Shown: positions 10,475 to 22,471, counted from the first letter of the stretch. The stretch is 64,000 bases of DNA from Hexactinellida sp. DTS-2022 (GCA_028753945.1 JAPNXP010000016.1:1426001-1490000); one strand, 5' to 3'. Numbers and translations are program-made. The notes: a model not told the origin generated them from the letters alone.

Positions 10475-10957
10475 CCGTAGATGCTTCCAATTTGTTTATT
10501 AGGGGTTATCGAGTGTGCGGAATTGAAATTTGATAGCCAAATTAATTAATTTATTATTTATGACAAAATAATTAAACTTAATAAATATAAGTTGACATTA
10601 AATTGGTGTTAATTCGATATTTAAAATGGGTTAGTTGATGTTGGGTGATGGCCCAACACTCACATAAAAAATGCTGAGTCATCGGCTATTATATTCTACT
10701 CAAACTTGAATATCTCTAAAATGAAGTGAACTAAATGCAAACTTCCACCACTCTAAGGGTCGACGCCTTCTGTAACACCTTTTTGAAATAATTTAACACC
10801 TTCATAGTGATGATGACATGGCGAAAAAAATCCAAAATTGCAGCTGTGCCGACAGCATGTTCCTTTGGAGGCACTATCAATAAACCACCACCAAGATATA
10901 GTGCCACCAAAGGAACATGCGTCGGCACAGGCTGCAATTTTGGATTTTTATTTTCGA
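10475..10957 (-). repeat. Dispersed partial copy of the 1.2-kb hairpin satellite
   Basis: In reverse orientation this matches the satellite at 51.6-58.8 kb, from its AATTTGTTTATTAGGGGTT segment through CTCACATAAAAAATGCTGAG to the palindromic hairpin at about 10828-10955. Hairpin arms are CCAAAATTGCAGCTGTGCC and GGCACAGGCTGCAATTTTGG. Confidence 0.7.
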
Positions 10958-12060
10958 CTTCGATGACCCCGAAATATTGAGGTGTGCGACTTGAGTCAGG
11001 TTTTTTAAATATTTAATATCATTTACGAATTGTTTGGCTATTATTAATTGTAATTTGATGTATTTGGCTAATCGCGAAGGTCCAGGCTTTTTGGTTTGGG
11101 GTATATGAAGTGGTAAAAAAAAATCAGATCGCTATCTTTCTAATCTTCCTCAGGATTCTTAGTAGTAGCACCCCTCCCCCGGCATTTACATAATATTGTG
11201 AAACCGACCTAATGGGATCCCCAAACGTTTCAATATACGAAGTAGTAATCGATAACTATACCTTCTAACTTGAAATGGATTATTGATGTTACTAGGAAGT
11301 TAGATCTAAGCTCTAGCTTATAATTTAATTTCAAGGATTATGGTCAGATCACTGAAATGATACCTCCATATATGGGCATGTGAATTTATAGTCTAGTAAC
11401 CATTTGGAAAATAGTCTCATTTGTACTTCCAATCAATTTGTAATGGGTTATAGATGTGAATAGAAGGTTAGAGCTAAGCTCTAAAGTTTCTACTTTAGGA
11501 AAGAAGAAATTTGCTGTGTCGTCAAAAATGGGCACATTACATGCCCATATACGGATCATTTTGAAAAGGGTGCGTGTTAGGGTCACGAAATGTATTATTG
11601 ACGGATAGGAAGTCGGGTATTGCGAGCATTTTGAGACGTGCTTATTGATTCTAGCACCCCGGTGTCTGAGAAAAAATATTGACAAGAAAACGTACCCTCG
11701 AATTAGATTATAGGCCATAAAGTTTCAAATTTTCACTTTTTGCGTATTTTTTTGATCAATTATAAATTATTTTCTTCAAATCATTGGATAGAGTAATTAT
11801 ATTATCACCAATCATACCAATGTTGAGGAATTCAGTACTGAGAATCAGTCTAAGTCGTGAAAACTATTGATCTGCTGTGTACAGCAGATCAATAGTTATA
11901 GGTTTTGATGGTGTATTTGTGTATTTTTGATGGTGTATTGTTATCAGTATAAGAAGGCTTACACTGATATAACTATGGATAGGATTGGAAATATTTTTTT
12001 CAATCACGAGTTGAGCCTTAATTAAATAAGGAATCTGTTTATACTACCTAGTTATAGATA
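10958..12060. other. Gene-free spacer with a 16-bp perfect hairpin
   Basis: No exon is supported. At 11862-11897 AACTATTGATCTGCTG is followed by TGTA and the exact complement CAGCAGATCAATAGTT, about 170 bp before the RNF146 start codon. Its meaning is unknown. Confidence 0.5.
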
Positions 12061-12070
12061 AGAGCTAGCA

Positions 12071-14217
12071 ATGGGCGATGAAGAGTCGGTGCGGAAGTTG
12101 GGTTCTCGCTTAGAAAAGCTAGAGCTGGTCCCCTCTGCTGCCGCCTCAGAAGAGTGTCCAGTCTGCATGCTGCCGCCCACCTACCCTGTCGGTCTGGAGG
12201 CCTGCGGACACGTGTTCTGCTTCCTCTGCATCAAGGGGGTCTGTCTCCGGGCTCCCAGCTGCCCCGTGTGCAGAGCAGACATAGCCGGGGACTTGGCTTA
12301 TAAGGGAGTCAGCGAGGAACAGCTGCTCACCCCTCTTAAAGTCAAGCAAGAACCCAAAGGTACCAGCGAAGTGCATTGGTATTATGAAGGTGCGTACTCA
12401 GCTTGTTTCATTTATGTATATACGTACAGTACCATTTTATCTCGTACACCCTATTGGGTTCGTGGCGCAGAGGGTTTGCCAAATAGTGCCGCCCTCTGCG
12501 CCCCTACAGCATATAATATTGCTGGATATAATTTATTAAGAGCATACACTGGAGATCGCATATAGTTTAGTGGTTCGTCTAATTCTAATAGCAATAGTAT
12601 TTGCTTATTAGCAAAGATTTCATTAAAAATGCGACTTGTTATTTGAAAATAAAGTGGCAGTAAATGTGGAACCCCAAAAATACGTTTAGCTCGCATTTTA
12701 AATATTGTCCGGAACATCGGGGTTGCCGTTATGCTGGGGGTAACTACTCATGTCTGTAGGGTACAGTATATAACTAGCATGTCCGTAGGGTACAGTATAT
12801 AACTAGCATGTCTGTAGGGTACAGTATGTAATAGCATGTCTGTAGGGTACAGTATATAACTAGCATGTCTGTAGGGTACAGTATGTCACTAACATGTCTG
12901 TAGGGTACAGTATATAACTAGCATGTCCGTAGGATACAGTACTATATAACTAGCATGTCCGTAGGGTACAGTACTATATAACTAGCATGTCCGTAGGGTA
13001 CAGTACTATATAACTAGCATGTCCGTAGGATACAGTACTATATAACTAGCATGTCCGTAGGGTACAGTACTATATAACTAGCATGTCCGTAGGATACAGT
13101 ACTATATAACTAGCATGTCTGTAGGGTACAGTATATAACTAGCATGTCTGTAGGGTACAGTATATAACTAGCATGTCTGTAGGGTACAGTATATAACTAG
13201 CATGTCTGTAGGGTACAGTATATAACTAGCATGTCTGTAGGGTACAGTATATTATATAACTAGCATGTCTGTAGGGTACAGTACTATATAACTAGCATGT
13301 CCGTAGGGTACAGTACTATATAACTAGCATGTCTGTAGGGTACAGTACTATATAACTAGCATGTCCGTAGGGTACAGTACTATATAACTAGCATGTCCGT
13401 AGGATACAGTACTATATAACTAGCATGTCTGTAGGGTACAGTACTATATAACTAGCATGTCCGTAGGGTACAGTACTATATAACTAGCATGTCTGTAGGG
13501 TACAGTATATAACTAGCATGTCCGTAGGGTACAGTACTATATAACTAGCATGTCCGTAGGATACAGTACTATATAACTAGCATGTCCGTAGGATACAGTA
13601 CTATATAACTAGCATGTCCGTAGGATACAGTACTATATAACTAGCATGTCTGTAGGGTACAGTAGTGTATAACTAGCATGTCCGTAGGGTACAGTACTAT
13701 ATAACTAGCATGTCCGTAGGATACAGTACTATATAACTAGCATGTCCGTAGGATACAGTACTATATAACTAGCATGTCCGTAGGATACAGTACTATATAA
13801 CTAGCATGTCCGTAGGGTACAGTACTATATAACTAGCATGTCCGTAGGATACAGTACTATATAACTAGCATGTCCGTAGGGTACAGTACTATATAACTAG
13901 CATGTCTGTAGGATACAGTATATAACTAGCATGTCTGTAGGATACAGTACTATATAACTAGCATGTCCGTAGGGTACAGAGGTTGGTGGGAGTACGACAG
14001 CGCGACTGGGTCCCGGCTGGAAGGCGCCTACCAGGCGGGGGAGGAACAGCTGACTCTGTCTCTGTTCGGATTCGCGTACAAGATTGACCTCTGCGAGATG
14101 CAGCAGCGCAGCGAGGGCGGGGTCTATCGCGTGAGGAAGATTCGGCGAAGCGAGGGAGAGATTCAGGATAAGAAGGGCGTGGCTGGGATATTCTCTGTGA
14201 AGAGCACAAGCAAATGA
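12071..14217 (+). CDS. RNF146: RING-WWE E3 ubiquitin ligase RNF146 (Iduna), two exons
   Basis: Exon 1 is 12071-12389 and exon 2 is 13982-14217, joined within a Gly codon (donor GAAG|GTGCGT, acceptor CAGAG|GTTGG), giving about 184 residues. Exon 1 encodes a C3HC4 RING near residues 28-66 (ECPVCMLPPTYPV, CGHVFCFLCIKG, CPVCRADI). The WWE domain is split by the intron: HWYYEG at the end of exon 1 and WWEYD ... RLEGAYQAGE in exon 2. RNF146 uses WWE to bind poly-ADP-ribose and then ubiquitinates PARylated proteins such as axin. The human protein is about twice as long; the C-terminal tail is missing here, ending soon after the WWE core. The 1.59-kb intron is mostly a minisatellite. Exons are GC-rich against AT-rich flanks. 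Confidence 0.87.
12745..13979 (+). repeat. Intronic minisatellite, ~29-32 bp units, about 39 copies
   Basis: Near-identical units of the form CATGTCYGTAGGRTACAG plus TACTATATAACTAG; a shorter type lacks a few bases (TATATAACTAG). Variation is limited to C/T, G/A and short/long alleles arranged in runs. The array fills the RNF146 intron and its last unit (GTAGGGTACAG) touches the splice acceptor of exon 2. Confidence 0.95.
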
Positions 14218-14669
14218 GCTTAGTGCTGCTTTTGTATACAATACACTAATCTACAAGACTACAACCAATTATTTGCTGACAGTTCTGTTTAATTATTTAT
14301 TGTAGAGTGAGAATTGATTTCTCGCTCACACTAATAGCACAGTTGTACAACTACAGTCAGCTCATCTTATAGCGAAGTTCTGTAATTTATTTTAGATAGC
14401 CAAGTAAGTCTTTGAGTTATTAAAACTGGAAGTGTTAATAACCTAGTTCTGTTGTATTCGTTTCTTATGATACAATACAGCATTAATTAATTAATAATTT
14501 TCCTTCTCCTAACCACATATAAATCCAATGTTTACTCGAGGTAGCAAGTCCTAATCAAAATGTGAAAACAGGAACGACCACCTTGTAAATAATTGATACG
14601 ATCGAGTGAGTGACTAACTGGCTAAAATGATACCTTATACCTACTGGGCATTGATATTAGCTTGTCACA

Positions 14670-16842
14670 ATGCCGAAGAAGAAAGTGGGCAAGAAGCTGA
14701 AGAAGGGCGGCAAAGCAAAAGGCAAGAAAGTGGGCAAGAAGGGAAAGAAGGTCGGGGAGAAGGTCGACAAGGAGCAGGTGTACAAGGAGGCAGTCTCCCA
14801 GTGCAAGATATGGGAGCACCGAGTGACGGCCGTGGAGCTGTCCCGACAGGAGTACCGCGAGCACGCGCACAAGCTGCTGCGGGAGAACGAGTCTCTGCAC
14901 CAGGCCATGCGCGGGACGGAGCGCGACACCATTGAGGTCATCGCCTTCCTGAAGAGGGAGGCTGCTCAGAAGGATGATATGGTCAGTTATTAATGTGCCT
15001 AGTCATTCTTTTATACTTTGCGTTCATTGAATGTAATTATTACATTCAAGCCTCTCTAGAGTGACCATTATTTCTGTGAAATTACTTATATAGAGCTCAG
15101 CTCTAGTAGAGTTCAGTTTTTCAGTATGTGTATTCAGGCACTGAGAAAAGGCAATTTTCCCCAAGGTTTGAAATTGACCTTTAGAAAGTAAGCCTGGGCT
15201 TTTAGTATGGGAAAAAATCTGAACTCTACTAGACCTCAGCTCTATATAAGCATTCTCTATTTCTATTTATTAATCAGAGGTTCATATTATAATGTTTATA
15301 ATCCTTTTGTTACTCAATCGAGGTGTGTTCACTATAGGGAAGTTTGGCTGTATTTCGGTTTAACACCTCTCTATACATTATAATACAGCGAACTCCCGTT
15401 ATAACGAAGTCAGATACTATAACGAAATACCCGCTTATAATAACGAAATAGAGATTTCCCCCAGAGCACTAAATGCTTATTTATTGTCCGCTTATAACGA
15501 AGGAATTTACAGGTCCCAAGCACCTCGTTATGACGAGAGTTCACTGTACCCGCATTAGTATTCAGTTTATCGCACGGTAGGTAAGCGACCTGCAGGAGGA
15601 GCAGAAACGCGTGAAGCGAGATTTGCGTCGCGAGAAGGAAGATCTCTTGTCGCAGCACAGAGACAACATCCTCCTGCTGAACGAGGCTATCTCCGCTCGG
15701 GAGCGGGAGGTCGGAGACATGCAGACAGAGCTGAGAGGGGTAAAGGAGTTCCGGCGGATGCGCGGCCAGATGCAGGAGGCGCTGGAGAGCAGCCGGGGCG
15801 CGCAGCAGCAGCTGGAGACGGTCTGCAGGGAGTCCATGCGCAGAACCGAGCAGAAGTGCTTCGAGGAGAAACTGAGGATGCACCAGGAGACCACGCGCAA
15901 GATGTCCGAGCTGGCGGAGCGAGCGCACGAGGAGGCTAAGCTCAATCTGGACAAGACCACCGTGTCCATATTCAAGGAAAATGTCCGGCTGAGCGAGGCC
16001 CTGAGTCTGCACGTGCAGGAGGGAGAGCGGCTGAAGAAGAAGGAGAGGAGTCTGGGAGAGGAGACCGCCAAGCTGCGCGTGGACAGGGACCTGGACCAGG
16101 TAGGCATATGGCTACAACACAATGTATCTGTAGAGAATAGCTAATAATACTACACTGCTTAGCAGCTATGTTATCGGTGTAGGCCCGACTGAAGGAGAAC
16201 GCGCGGGTGTCGGAGCAGCAGCGGCAGCAGGCGGCGGAGCGCGAGAGCAAGCTGAGCTCCCTGGCGCAGCAGCTGGGCAGCAGCGAGCGCGCGCGGGAGG
16301 AGCAGACGCGTCTGGCGCTGCGGGGCCGCGAGGAGACCCGGAAGGGAGACTGTCTGCAGCTGGAGCTGCTGGAGCGGAGTCTCAGACTGAAGAGCAAGGA
16401 GCTCAGTCAGGTTAAGCAGGCCGCGAGACACGTGCTAGAGCAGAGATCCGACATAGAGACGTTCTTCCTGGACGCGCTCTCCTTCGTCCGCAGACAGGCG
16501 GGGGGCGAGCGGTCGCGCCGCGCGGCAGCCGACAGGTTCCCGCCGATAGCCGCGAGCAGCAGCAGCTCTTGGACAGCCGCGGGACAGAGAGAGGCCGCAG
16601 ACGTGAGCGAGCTCAGCTGGGAGCAGCGCGAGCAGGTGCTGAGGATGTTGTTCGCACAGATGAACGGCAAGAGAGTGTTCTCCAAGAGGCAGACCCGCAT
16701 GCAGGGAGATAAGCTTAAGAAGATCGAGAAGACGCTAAGCTCGGAGGAGCTCTGTTCGGATACGCTAACGGACTCTGAGCATTCCTCGAAGGCATTCATT
16801 ACACAGAGCAGCGCCCAGGACGTGTCTGTGGACTCTCTATGA
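14670..16842 (+). CDS. BBOF1: Basal body orientation factor 1 (BBOF1/CCDC176), three exons
   Basis: Exons 14670-14981, 15581-16099 and 16183-16842 join in phase 0 to give about 496 residues, close to the vertebrate length. The N-terminus is a Lys/Gly-rich tail (MPKKKVGKKLKKGGK), followed by long coiled coil. Characteristic stretches are VKEFRRMRGQM, KCFEEKLRMHQE, LAERAHEEA and FKENVRLSEAL, matching the DUF4515 region of BBOF1, and near the C-terminus DIETFFLDAL. BBOF1 acts at basal bodies and axonemes of multiciliated cells, so it implies motile cilia. Splice sites: ATG|GTCAGT, GGTAG|GTAAGC, CCAG|GTAGGC, TGTAG|GCC. Intron 1 contains a small MITE. The coding GC content is far above the surroundings, with strong third-position G/C. 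Confidence 0.85.
15386..15546. mobile_element. Pogo/Tc1-like MITE in BBOF1 intron 1
   Basis: Inverted termini CAGCGAACTCCCGTTATAAC and GTTATGACGAGAGTTCACTG with TA on both sides. Same family style as the elements at 661-945 and 2558-2856. Confidence 0.6.
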
Positions 16843-17453
16843 GTCAAACTTTCTCAGTGCAAGTATACTAAGAACTCACTCACTTATCGCGATTATAAAT
16901 TATTGCTTATATTGCTAATCCAATTGTTTAAGTCACTTTCCATATACATTATACTCTACACTCCGTTTGTTACCTCTCATTCTAATAGTATAGTGCATAA
17001 CCATGGATGTTAATATAGAAACGAATATTGTGCTTGTACGGTCTAATGCTGATTGATATCAGCTGATATGAATACGTATTTAATTTTGGTCGTTTGTGAA
17101 ATTATAATTAGCAACGAATTAATCAATCTCTTTCTGATTATTTGAATTTTAAAACATTGGGCTGCAATAACTACGTATTTTAACTGATTGAACACGTCAA
17201 ACCACTTTACTGTATCATTGAAAATGAAGTTATGTACCAGAATACTATCTATCCAATCCATGTTCTCTTCGATTGTCGAATTGGGTTAGATTGGGAACAA
17301 TTAACTGCAATAAGTAACTACAAACAGTATGAAACCGTTGTATCCTTTGATACCAATTGCACAATTAAGAAAACCTTTTATTAATTCATTTTCGCAAGTG
17401 TCAACTCTATTCACTTATAATAATATCGTCACTAGTAACATTGTACAGTGCAA

Positions 17454-18068
17454 ATGAGATTCTTAAACAGCCTCCCCGGATTCAAACATTTAATGGTGAC
17501 TAGGTGTGTCAGAAGATTCCTATCTAAAACCAGACTATGTATATTATTTCTGTTAGGCCTGGTCGTAGCTGTTATTTATCTCATACATTCGTACCAGCTG
17601 TTGGAGCCCGAGAAGGAGTGCAGACGTATAGTTAGCGTCAGACACAGCGCGACTGATCTAATCACAAACCAACAGACGGGTGGGAGGCTGTGGCATAACG
17701 TAAGGAACATCCCACTCGAAACTCTCCCGGAAATAGGCAGGGACACTCAGCTGCTGTATGACTTGTTTATTAGCATGAAAGAATTCCGCAGAGCTTGGTT
17801 GCAATGGAGTAGCGGCGGTTTACATATACCCTATCCCGCCCAGTGTGATGGCGAGTCCACTGAGGTCGCGTTTGACTGTGTGCCCGCGGCTTCCATCGAC
17901 GTGCTTGCGTCATACAAGTGCTTCGGAGTGGACCGCGTGACTGGGCTGTGCATTGAGACCAGGCACTTTAGGCCGGAGCGTGTCAGCTTTAAATATACTA
18001 GGAACGCGAATAGAGACTGGATTCTCTATGCTGCTTCTCCTATGGAGAGAGACAATTGCGCTTTCTGA
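17454..18068 (+). CDS. Uncharacterised type II membrane protein
   Basis: A 204-residue intronless frame from the ATG at 17454 (MRFLNSLPGF). One hydrophobic segment at about residues 29-46 (ILFLLGLVVAVIYLIHSY) is preceded by basic residues (RRFLSKTR), predicting a cytosolic N-terminus and a lumenal or extracellular domain. The C-terminal domain has several cysteines (AQCDGES, FDCVPA, YKCFGV, GLCIETR, DNCAF) that could form disulfides, as in a small secreted or Golgi domain. I do not recognise the family. Codon use resembles BBOF1, supporting a real gene. The stop is at 18066. Confidence 0.6.
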   Translation: MRFLNSLPGFKHLMVTRCVRRFLSKTRLCILFLLGLVVAVIYLIHSYQLLEPEKECRRIVSVRHSATDLITNQQTGGRLWHNVRNIPLETLPEIGRDTQLLYDLFISMKEFRRAWLQWSSGGLHIPYPAQCDGESTEVAFDCVPAASIDVLASYKCFGVDRVTGLCIETRHFRPERVSFKYTRNANRDWILYAASPMERDNCAF

Positions 18069-18716
18069 ATATACTTGTTAGGGATTTCAGTGCAGTGTAT
18101 ATTTATATAGAGATTTTATAGATTCTGTGTTCACATATAGCTTGAAATTATCCACAATATTTCATGATATTTTATCTGATACAGCCATTATTTATACTCT
18201 ATTCAGATCCAGCTTTATTTTTCCATACTCATAGGTTTGACATTCGATGTGACTTATTAGAATGTTTAATTGTCGGAACGAATAAGTTTCAGAAAGGCTT
18301 TTATAATTAAGTGGAGAACCCAATCCATTACTTAACCGAATTGTTCCCCTTAGATAACTAGTACATAATTATTAAAATTCTATAACTATTGTTTATGCAC
18401 GGTCGGCGGACCCACAAAATGCCTCGAAAAATAATCACCACAGCTACTCTTCTAGGAAACCTGTCTTACAACTAATGTACTATTGATTGGATTTCTATTT
18501 AACAAGCGAGAATCTTACTCAAAAACATGCATCGCGAATCGCGATGGAGTTTTTCCGCTGTGTTCGGTTTTAATGAATTATATTTATAAGTAAAAGTATT
18601 TTTCTCGTCAGCAATAGCACTAACTAGACTTATTATCTAAGTAAGTTAGACTTTAATCTCATGAGGTATTTGTACATCTAAGAGCTGGTTCAGTTAATAC
18701 AATTTAGATGTAAATA

Positions 18717-19007
18717 ATGAACACGAGCACACTAACTCCCAACAGTACAGCCTCTGCCCTGCCCCAGCCTATATTCTCCCCCGAGCAGCTAGCTAACCTA
18801 ATATGCGCCATACTCGCGCTGCTGCTGCTGGGCAACATAACCTGCTGTGTGCTGTGGTGCCTCGTCCCGCAGGAGAACAGAGTAATGGCCGACCTCAAGA
18901 GGGACTCGAGGAAACACACAGAGGAGCTGGAGAGACTAATCTCCATAGGGAAACAGAGCTCTAACAGGGACATTGAAGCAGAAACTCAACGACCTATAAC
19001 AGTATGA
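18717..19007 (+). CDS. Small single-pass membrane protein with glycosylatable N-terminus
   Basis: A 96-residue frame starting at ATG 18717. The N-terminal ~28 residues are short, polar and carry two N-glycosylation sequons (NTS, NST). A transmembrane segment spans about residues 29-50 (ICAILALLLLGNITCCVLW) and is followed by a charged, probably helical cytosolic tail (DLKRDSRKHTEELERLIS). No signal peptide is obvious, so a type III topology is likely. An AATAAA lies about 205 bp after the stop (19212). No family is recognised. Confidence 0.5.
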   Translation: MNTSTLTPNSTASALPQPIFSPEQLANLICAILALLLLGNITCCVLWCLVPQENRVMADLKRDSRKHTEELERLISIGKQSSNRDIEAETQRPITV

Positions 19008-19017
19008 ATGATACATT

Positions 19018-19555
19018 TGTTTGAAAAAAAAATCAAGCATTTTATATAAAAAGTATAGCATTGTTAATTGTGAATGTCCTCTATACTTTATTTACGTATT
19101 AAAAAATATAATTAAAACCTTTAATTCCTAGTGTTAATTATATAAGGAATGTATTAAATACAGACAACCATTATGTATAATTTAAATGTGATAATCTTGA
19201 TGGTATTTCTTAATAAAGGGTTTTATGTTTTATTTTATATTTTCCAGTTTGAGTCTGTTCTTGGTGTATGACAATAACTATACATAAGTAGTTGAGGTTG
19301 GACAGAACCTTTGAGGGTATGAAATAAATATTTGTTGTGCAAATTCCCAAATACCGAAATCAAAATATTGGAATAATTATAAAATAACTACAAGATGAAT
19401 GCTATTTTAAAATCTACTGTACTTTAAAAGATCAGCCTTTTGTCAATCGAATCTTTCCATACTTTTGAGATGTACGTAAATTTTCTTGAATAGTATACGA
19501 ATAAGGAAAATAATACAAAAATTAAACGAATCAATTTGAATCCATATAATTAATA
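19018..19555. other. 3' flank and gene-free spacer
   Basis: Holds the probable polyadenylation signal AATAAA at 19212 for the preceding small gene. No further exon or element is seen. Confidence 0.45.
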
Positions 19556-19556
19556 C

Positions 19557-20396
19557 AGTGGATTCCGGTTATAAGCACATCGTCGGGAACTGCACTTAAT
19601 GTGCTTCTAAACCAGGGTTGGGTTCAATTATAATCTTCAATTACAATTACAATTACGCTATCCTTAGAATTTCAACTACAATTACAATTACAATTATAAG
19701 GATTTGTGTTTTTCCAATTACAATTACAATTACAATTATACTTATTTGTGTTTTTCAATTACAATTACAATTACAATTATCACTTATCACTTATGTCAAA
19801 AAAGTAAATTAATTACAGTTATAATTGAACCCAATCCTATGAGTAGGTAGATGGCTGAGTACTGAATGCTCAATATTTACGTATTAATTAACCCTCATGA
19901 TTACAAAGACAAGCCATTTATTCATGTAAAATCAACCCCCTATTAGAAGTGTAGCAAAAATGTCAAGCCAAGCCATACTGCTGTCTAATAATTTATATTA
20001 ATAAATAAGTTATCACTAGAAAACGTGTAATCGACAATTTTTCGGTCTGCTTTTTAAGAACAAATTATTACAATCAAAATTTCCAAAATGGATTAGTGCT
20101 TTATAATTACAATTACAATTACAATTATAGGAATTGTGTATTTCAATTACAATTACAATTACAATTATAGGGATTTGTGTTTTTCAATTACAATTACAAT
20201 TACAATTTTTAACAAACGTAATTAATTGTAATTGAATTAATTACAATTATAATTGAACCCAACCCTGCTTCTAACCGGCATGTTCTTATAACAAACATAA
20301 ATTATACAGGGTTCATGGCAACCGTTTTCCAACATAGTGTTCTTATATTCGATATGTTCTTATAACCGGTGTGCTTATATCCGACATCTACTGTAA
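19557..20396. mobile_element. Tc1/pogo-like MITE interrupted by a hAT MITE
   Basis: Outer ends CAGTGGATTCCGGTTATAAG and the roughly complementary GTGCTTATATCCGACATCTACTG. It contains the hAT-type element at 19613-20267. A short relative is at about 40.36-40.45 kb. Confidence 0.5.
19613..20267. mobile_element. hAT MITE with (AATTAC)n interior, copy 1
   Basis: Perfect inverted ends CAGGGTTGGGTTCAATTATA, with CTTCTAA close to both sides (imperfect target duplication). Subterminal blocks are (CAATTA)n repeats and the unique core around 19.85-20.09 kb is shared, in reverse, with the copy at 50130-50714. Confidence 0.8.
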
Positions 20397-20870
20397 TACA
20401 TATCTGCCATAAGGATTTTAAGATCACTCTTATAAATAGGTAGACATTCTAATGTATATTGTAAACTTGTATTCGTATTTTCTATAAGTTAGCTGCAAGA
20501 ATTTCTTTATAAGTAACACTACTACAATGGCTACCAATTATAAGAACATCGTTACTAGAGAAATATTAATACGTATATGGCTCAATAAGAACCACACTGA
20601 CCGGATATAGCCTAAGTATAGTTATAATGTATTATCCAAATATAGGTGTGAAACGGCCTACATAATTTGAATGTACACTCAAACCTCCGAGATCCCCGAT
20701 CCGGGCACTTCCTTCAACCGGGTACCCTTATTCAATTCTGATACTGTACATGCAAACAAATATATACATATACCATAAAGATTAATTGTGTTTTGAATAT
20801 TATAGATAGATTGATTGCCTCGGGGCTGAGTTGAGTTGCATTATTTGTATGTATAAAATTTTTCCGTGTA

Positions 20871-21000
20871 GAATTCCATTTCTGGATTGAAAGTAAAGCA
20901 AACACACCGAGCCTAGCTCCACCCCTGCCCCGGGCTGCCAGATTGTGTGGCGCTTTATATGCACCATTAACTATTTATATTGATAATTATATAATATTAA
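20871..21000. repeat. Inverted-repeat partner, left
   Basis: About 130 bp containing GAATTCCATTTCTGGATTGA and CCTGCCCCGGGCTGCCAGAT. Its reverse complement occurs at about 25768-25905 with few differences. It ends 65 bp before the POLR2E start codon. Confidence 0.65.
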
Positions 21001-21064
21001 TACTTACTATTACACGGTTTATCCAAATCAAATTCAGTTACCAGCTCTATATCAGCTTAGCCCC

Positions 21065-21700
21065 ATGGAGGATGAGATGGAGTACTATCGCTACTGGCGA
21101 ATTCGTAAGACTATAATGCACCTGTGCAGAGACCGAGGGTACGTGGTAACCCTGGAGGAGCTAGACCAAACATTCGATGAGTTCAAACAGCAATTCTCTC
21201 ACCACTCATCAGCAGGACTCAACTCTCGTTCAGAGTTAAATCTTATAGTCTCCCACGGGAAAGAAGTGACCAACCAAATGTTCGTATTCTTCCCGGACGA
21301 AGAGAAAGTAAATCTAGCCACTGTGAAGCGGTACTTCAACAAAATGCAGGCCGAGAATGTACACAGATCGATCATTGTCGTACAGCAGGGAGTGACCCCC
21401 ACGGCCAGACAGGCCATGGTGAGTATGCGGTCTGCCTCTTTCACCATGGAGGAGTTCATGGAGGCTGAGCTAATGATAAACATAACTGAGCACGAGCTGG
21501 TGCCTAAGCACCACGTGATGTCTGCAGAGGAGAAGCGGGAGCTGCTGATTAGGTACAAGCTGAAGGAGACGCAGCTCCCGCGCATCCAGCACACGGATCC
21601 CGTGGCGAGGTACCTGGGCCTGAAGAGGGGAGAAGTTGTCAAGATTATCCGACCCAGTGAAACGGCAGGACGTTACATTACGTATAGACTTGTTCAGTGA
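21065..21700 (+). CDS. POLR2E: RNA polymerases I, II and III subunit RPABC1 (RPB5)
   Basis: A complete intronless frame of 211 residues; the usual animal length is about 210. The N-terminal jaw domain ([31 protein letters not shown]) and the C-terminal assembly domain, which is conserved to archaeal RpoH ([49 protein letters not shown]), are both intact. RPABC1 is a shared core subunit of all three nuclear RNA polymerases and contacts downstream DNA in the lower jaw. The ATG context CCCCATGG is good. The gene converges on RBMX2, whose stop lies about 770 bp away. Confidence is very high. Confidence 0.98.
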   Translation: MEDEMEYYRYWRIRKTIMHLCRDRGYVVTLEELDQTFDEFKQQFSHHSSAGLNSRSELNLIVSHGKEVTNQMFVFFPDEEKVNLATVKRYFNKMQAENVHRSIIVVQQGVTPTARQAMVSMRSASFTMEEFMEAELMINITEHELVPKHHVMSAEEKRELLIRYKLKETQLPRIQHTDPVARYLGLKRGEVVKIIRPSETAGRYITYRLVQ

Positions 21701-22471
21701 TTATATTGATGAGATATGCAGGATATTTAGGGATATTATTAAAATATAACTCTATTTGTAAACTCTTGCTAAGGCTAACGCTTCTAATCTTATACATAGT
21801 TCTGTTGTATGACGGTTTACTTACCTCTATACTATAACCATTATAAAGGTGCGCCATATGTGACAGGTATGGCACATCGTCCAAGTTTTATTCTCGAGTT
21901 CAGTCCAAAAATCATTCAAAAAATATTTATTATTTCGTTGTGTAATTTTCGAATTAAGATTTTATTAGGTGCTGCTTATTAAAAATGAATAAGAACTTTC
22001 ACGGGTCATTGGTATAATTTATTTCATCTGATAAATAGGATCAAGTTAAAAGAATATATGTATAAAAATCCAGATCTAGGATCCGGTTTATCTCTAAAAT
22101 TAACCATATTAATTTATTATCGGTATAATTTAGTTATTTTCAGTCTAGAGAAGAAAGTTACAATATTCAGACTCGTTAGTGACTCGGATTAAATATACTC
22201 TTGCTAGAGAGATAAATAAATTATTGTTTAGTAATATTATCTTGTAAACTATTATCGTCATTCGTCAAATCAAACTCGGAAAAACGCACAGGTCCAATCA
22301 ATAAACAATATTCTCTTAGCAAAGAAGACGCTGAATAGAATTCGGCCTAATAAGTTAATATTTAATTAAATACACCAATAACTCAACTCATTAGACGATA
22401 ATTGGAGATCACAATTTCTGTTTAATCATTATTAAATTATTGTATATTAAATTGAATTAACAGATCAAAAA

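Noticed and set aside
12745..13979. CRISPR-like regular repeats
   Set aside because: Units are contiguous without unique spacers and sit in a eukaryotic intron; it is a minisatellite.
15410..16397. Long minus-strand frames opposite BBOF1
   Set aside because: Shadow frames of GC-rich coding exons; the plus-strand coiled-coil protein explains them.
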